The notes below the pieces were generated by a model. It made no database searches. It was not told the DNA's origin and saw only the letters and a program-made list of their open reading frames with translations. This document shows positions 37,082 to 38,076 of a stretch of DNA of 38,076 bases, one piece after another (position 1 is the first letter of the stretch; each line of letters starts with the position of its first letter). Location of the stretch: contig JAHJDQ010000150.1 of assembly GCA_018812355.1 (NCBI GenBank), positions 1 through 38,076 on the forward strand, given 5' to 3'. The stretch is from Nanobdellota archaeon. GTDB taxonomy: Archaea; Nanobdellota; Nanobdellia; Woesearchaeales; GW2011-AR9. The translations under genes and the position numbers were made by a program.

Positions 37082-38076
37082 ATGCCTTTGACTGCTCAAG
37101 ATCAGATTTTAAACTTTTTACGAGCTGCCGGCCCGGTTCTCCCGGCTAAAGTTGCTAAGAATATTAATGAAAGTATTCTCATTGCTTCAGCTCATCTCGC
37201 TGATTTAGTTTCACAAGGCAAAGTTAAACTCACTAACTTAAAAGTGGGCGGCTCGCCTTTATACTACTTAGCCGGTCAAGAAGAACAGTTGCATCAGTTT
37301 GCTGCTGGTAACATGAATCAAAAAGATTACCATGTTCTCGAGAAATTAAAAACGGTCTTAGTGTTAAGAGAAAATAATTTAGACACTCTTTCTAAAGTGG
37401 CTCTGCGTTCATTAAAAGATTTTGCTTTTCCTTTACATGTTACTATTCAAGGAAAAAGAGAACTGTTTTGGAAATGGTATTTACTTTCTGAACAAGACAC
37501 CAATAATTATATTGGCCAAATTCTTACCGGGAGTGATATCACAGTTCCTTCTCAACCAGAAGTAATTATTTCTGAACCAACAGTTAAGATTGAACCGAAA
37601 GTAGTTGAAGAAGAACTTACTATTGAAGAAACTCCAGAAGTAAAAACTGTAGCACCCATTGAAGTAAAAGAACAACCTCAAGAAAAAATCAAAGAACCAA
37701 AAAAAGAAAAAATCATTGAAGAACCAGAATCCGAAGAAGAACCTGAAGAAGATGAACTAGCAGAACTATTATTAAAAGATGGCAAAAAACGGGCCGAACA
37801 AAAACAAAAAGAGATCAGCCAACAAACTACTCTTAAAGAGAAAAAGCCCTTCCTCAAAAAAGTAAAAGATAGACTCGCTAGCAAGAAGAAAGCTAATGAT
37901 AAATTCTTACCCATTGTTGAGGAATTTTTTAACAGTTTAAGTATTAATGTTGAAGAAACTGAGTTAATTAGAAAAAATTCAGAAATTGAATTTTTAGTTA
38001 GGATTACTTCTGTTGTTGGTGAAACCACTTACTTCTGTAAAGCCAGAAAGAAGAAAAGATGTGATGAAAAAGACAT
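37082..38076 (+). CDS. winged-helix protein with acidic linker, partial (runs off the window)
   Basis: An open frame of 331 codons with no stop before the window edge. The N-terminus (1-65) is winged-helix-like: AQDQILNFLRAAGPVLPAKVAKNINESILIASAHLADLVSQGKVKL, then GGSPLYYL. A middle region (about 70-140) looks like a second alpha/beta domain. A long Glu/Lys/Pro-rich linker (about 157-255) follows. The last part (about 275-331) holds FLPIVEEFFNSLSI..ETELIRKNSEIEFLVRI, then TTYFCKARKKKRCDEKD. This resembles a PD-(D/E)XK-like nuclease fold, but that is only a guess. The start at 37082 is supported by the TATA box and a leaderless layout. I do not recognise a named family. Confidence 0.75.
   Translation, partial: MPLTAQDQILNFLRAAGPVLPAKVAKNINESILIASAHLADLVSQGKVKLTNLKVGGSPLYYLAGQEEQLHQFAAGNMNQKDYHVLEKLKTVLVLRENNLDTLSKVALRSLKDFAFPLHVTIQGKRELFWKWYLLSEQDTNNYIGQILTGSDITVPSQPEVIISEPTVKIEPKVVEEELTIEETPEVKTVAPIEVKEQPQEKIKEPKKEKIIEEPESEEEPEEDELAELLLKDGKKRAEQKQKEISQQTTLKEKKPFLKKVKDRLASKKKANDKFLPIVEEFFNSLSINVEETELIRKNSEIEFLVRITSVVGETTYFCKARKKKRCDEKD

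Noticed and set aside
1..38076. Bacterial origin of the contig, suggested by AspRS, RpiB, OPRT and aldolase
   Set aside because: EndA, TATA-like promoters, leaderless starts, split transketolase and TtuA point to an archaeon with transferred genes.
1..38076. tRNA or rRNA genes
   Set aside because: I looked for TPsiC-arm-like GTTCGA/GTTCAA strings and acceptor pairing in the gaps and found none.

Overview
The window looks like a piece of an AT-rich archaeal chromosome, most likely from a DPANN archaeon of the Woesearchaeota/Pacearchaeota kind (inference). The archaeal signs are TATA-like boxes about 25 nt upstream of leaderless or short-leader starts, GGTGA/GGAGG ribosome-binding sites, T-run terminators, an EndA tRNA-splicing endonuclease, an NCS6/TtuA-type tRNA thiolase, a split transketolase and a DUF6485 protein. 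Several enzymes are bacterial in type (AspRS, OPRT, RpiB, class II aldolase), which is common in DPANN genomes. No rRNA, tRNA, CRISPR array or transposase was seen. The longest gene-free stretch is 283 bp (36799-37081).

Region 1 (1-14.4 kb, + strand) begins with an ABC exporter pair (FtsX/MacB-type permease and LolD-type ATPase) around a phosphoribosyltransferase, followed by a membrane DsbA-cupredoxin fusion. An aconitase, isocitrate dehydrogenase and glutamate dehydrogenase operon then forms a citrate-to-glutamate module. Two copies of an unrecognised structured RNA (4386-4507 and 9619-9735) bracket it. Each starts about 10 nt after a stop codon and ends about 70 nt before a gene for a small exported protein. 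A bacterial-type AspRS without its GAD insertion, pyrE, pyrF and a DUF4349 protein follow.

Region 2 (14.4-24 kb, - strand) is a copper and thiol-redox island in two operons. The first is ArsR regulator, SHOCT protein, YgaP-like protein, CopA and VKOR. CopA carries one in-frame TAA at a conserved Leu position. The second is DUF2318 lipoprotein, a 27-aa membrane peptide, an HMA protein, a His-rich DsbA, a second HMA protein, an HMA-TauE/SafE-cupredoxin fusion and a thioredoxin-like lipoprotein. A membrane-anchored winged-helix protein and a TtuA-like enzyme lie upstream. Together these genes could pass copper and electrons between cytoplasm and cell surface.

Region 3 (24-27 kb) holds a truncated RhuM-like gene, a membrane winged-helix regulator, a CaCA exchanger, a stand-alone chorismate mutase and DUF6485. 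Region 4 (27-36 kb) is mainly + strand sugar-phosphate metabolism: PfkB kinase, a LamG-like membrane protein, class II aldolase, RpiB, ribulose-phosphate epimerase and transketolase halves. A rubredoxin-like protein, the ferredoxin:thioredoxin reductase catalytic subunit and a small di-histidine membrane protein follow. A ZIP-like transporter and a ligand-less cupredoxin sit on the - strand. The window ends with endA, a hairpin-dense intergenic region and a winged-helix protein that runs off the edge.

Small palindromic elements recur, two of them inside coding sequence (ttuA and endA). Five short genes (27, 33, 37, 47 and 57 aa) were found by reading the sequence directly.
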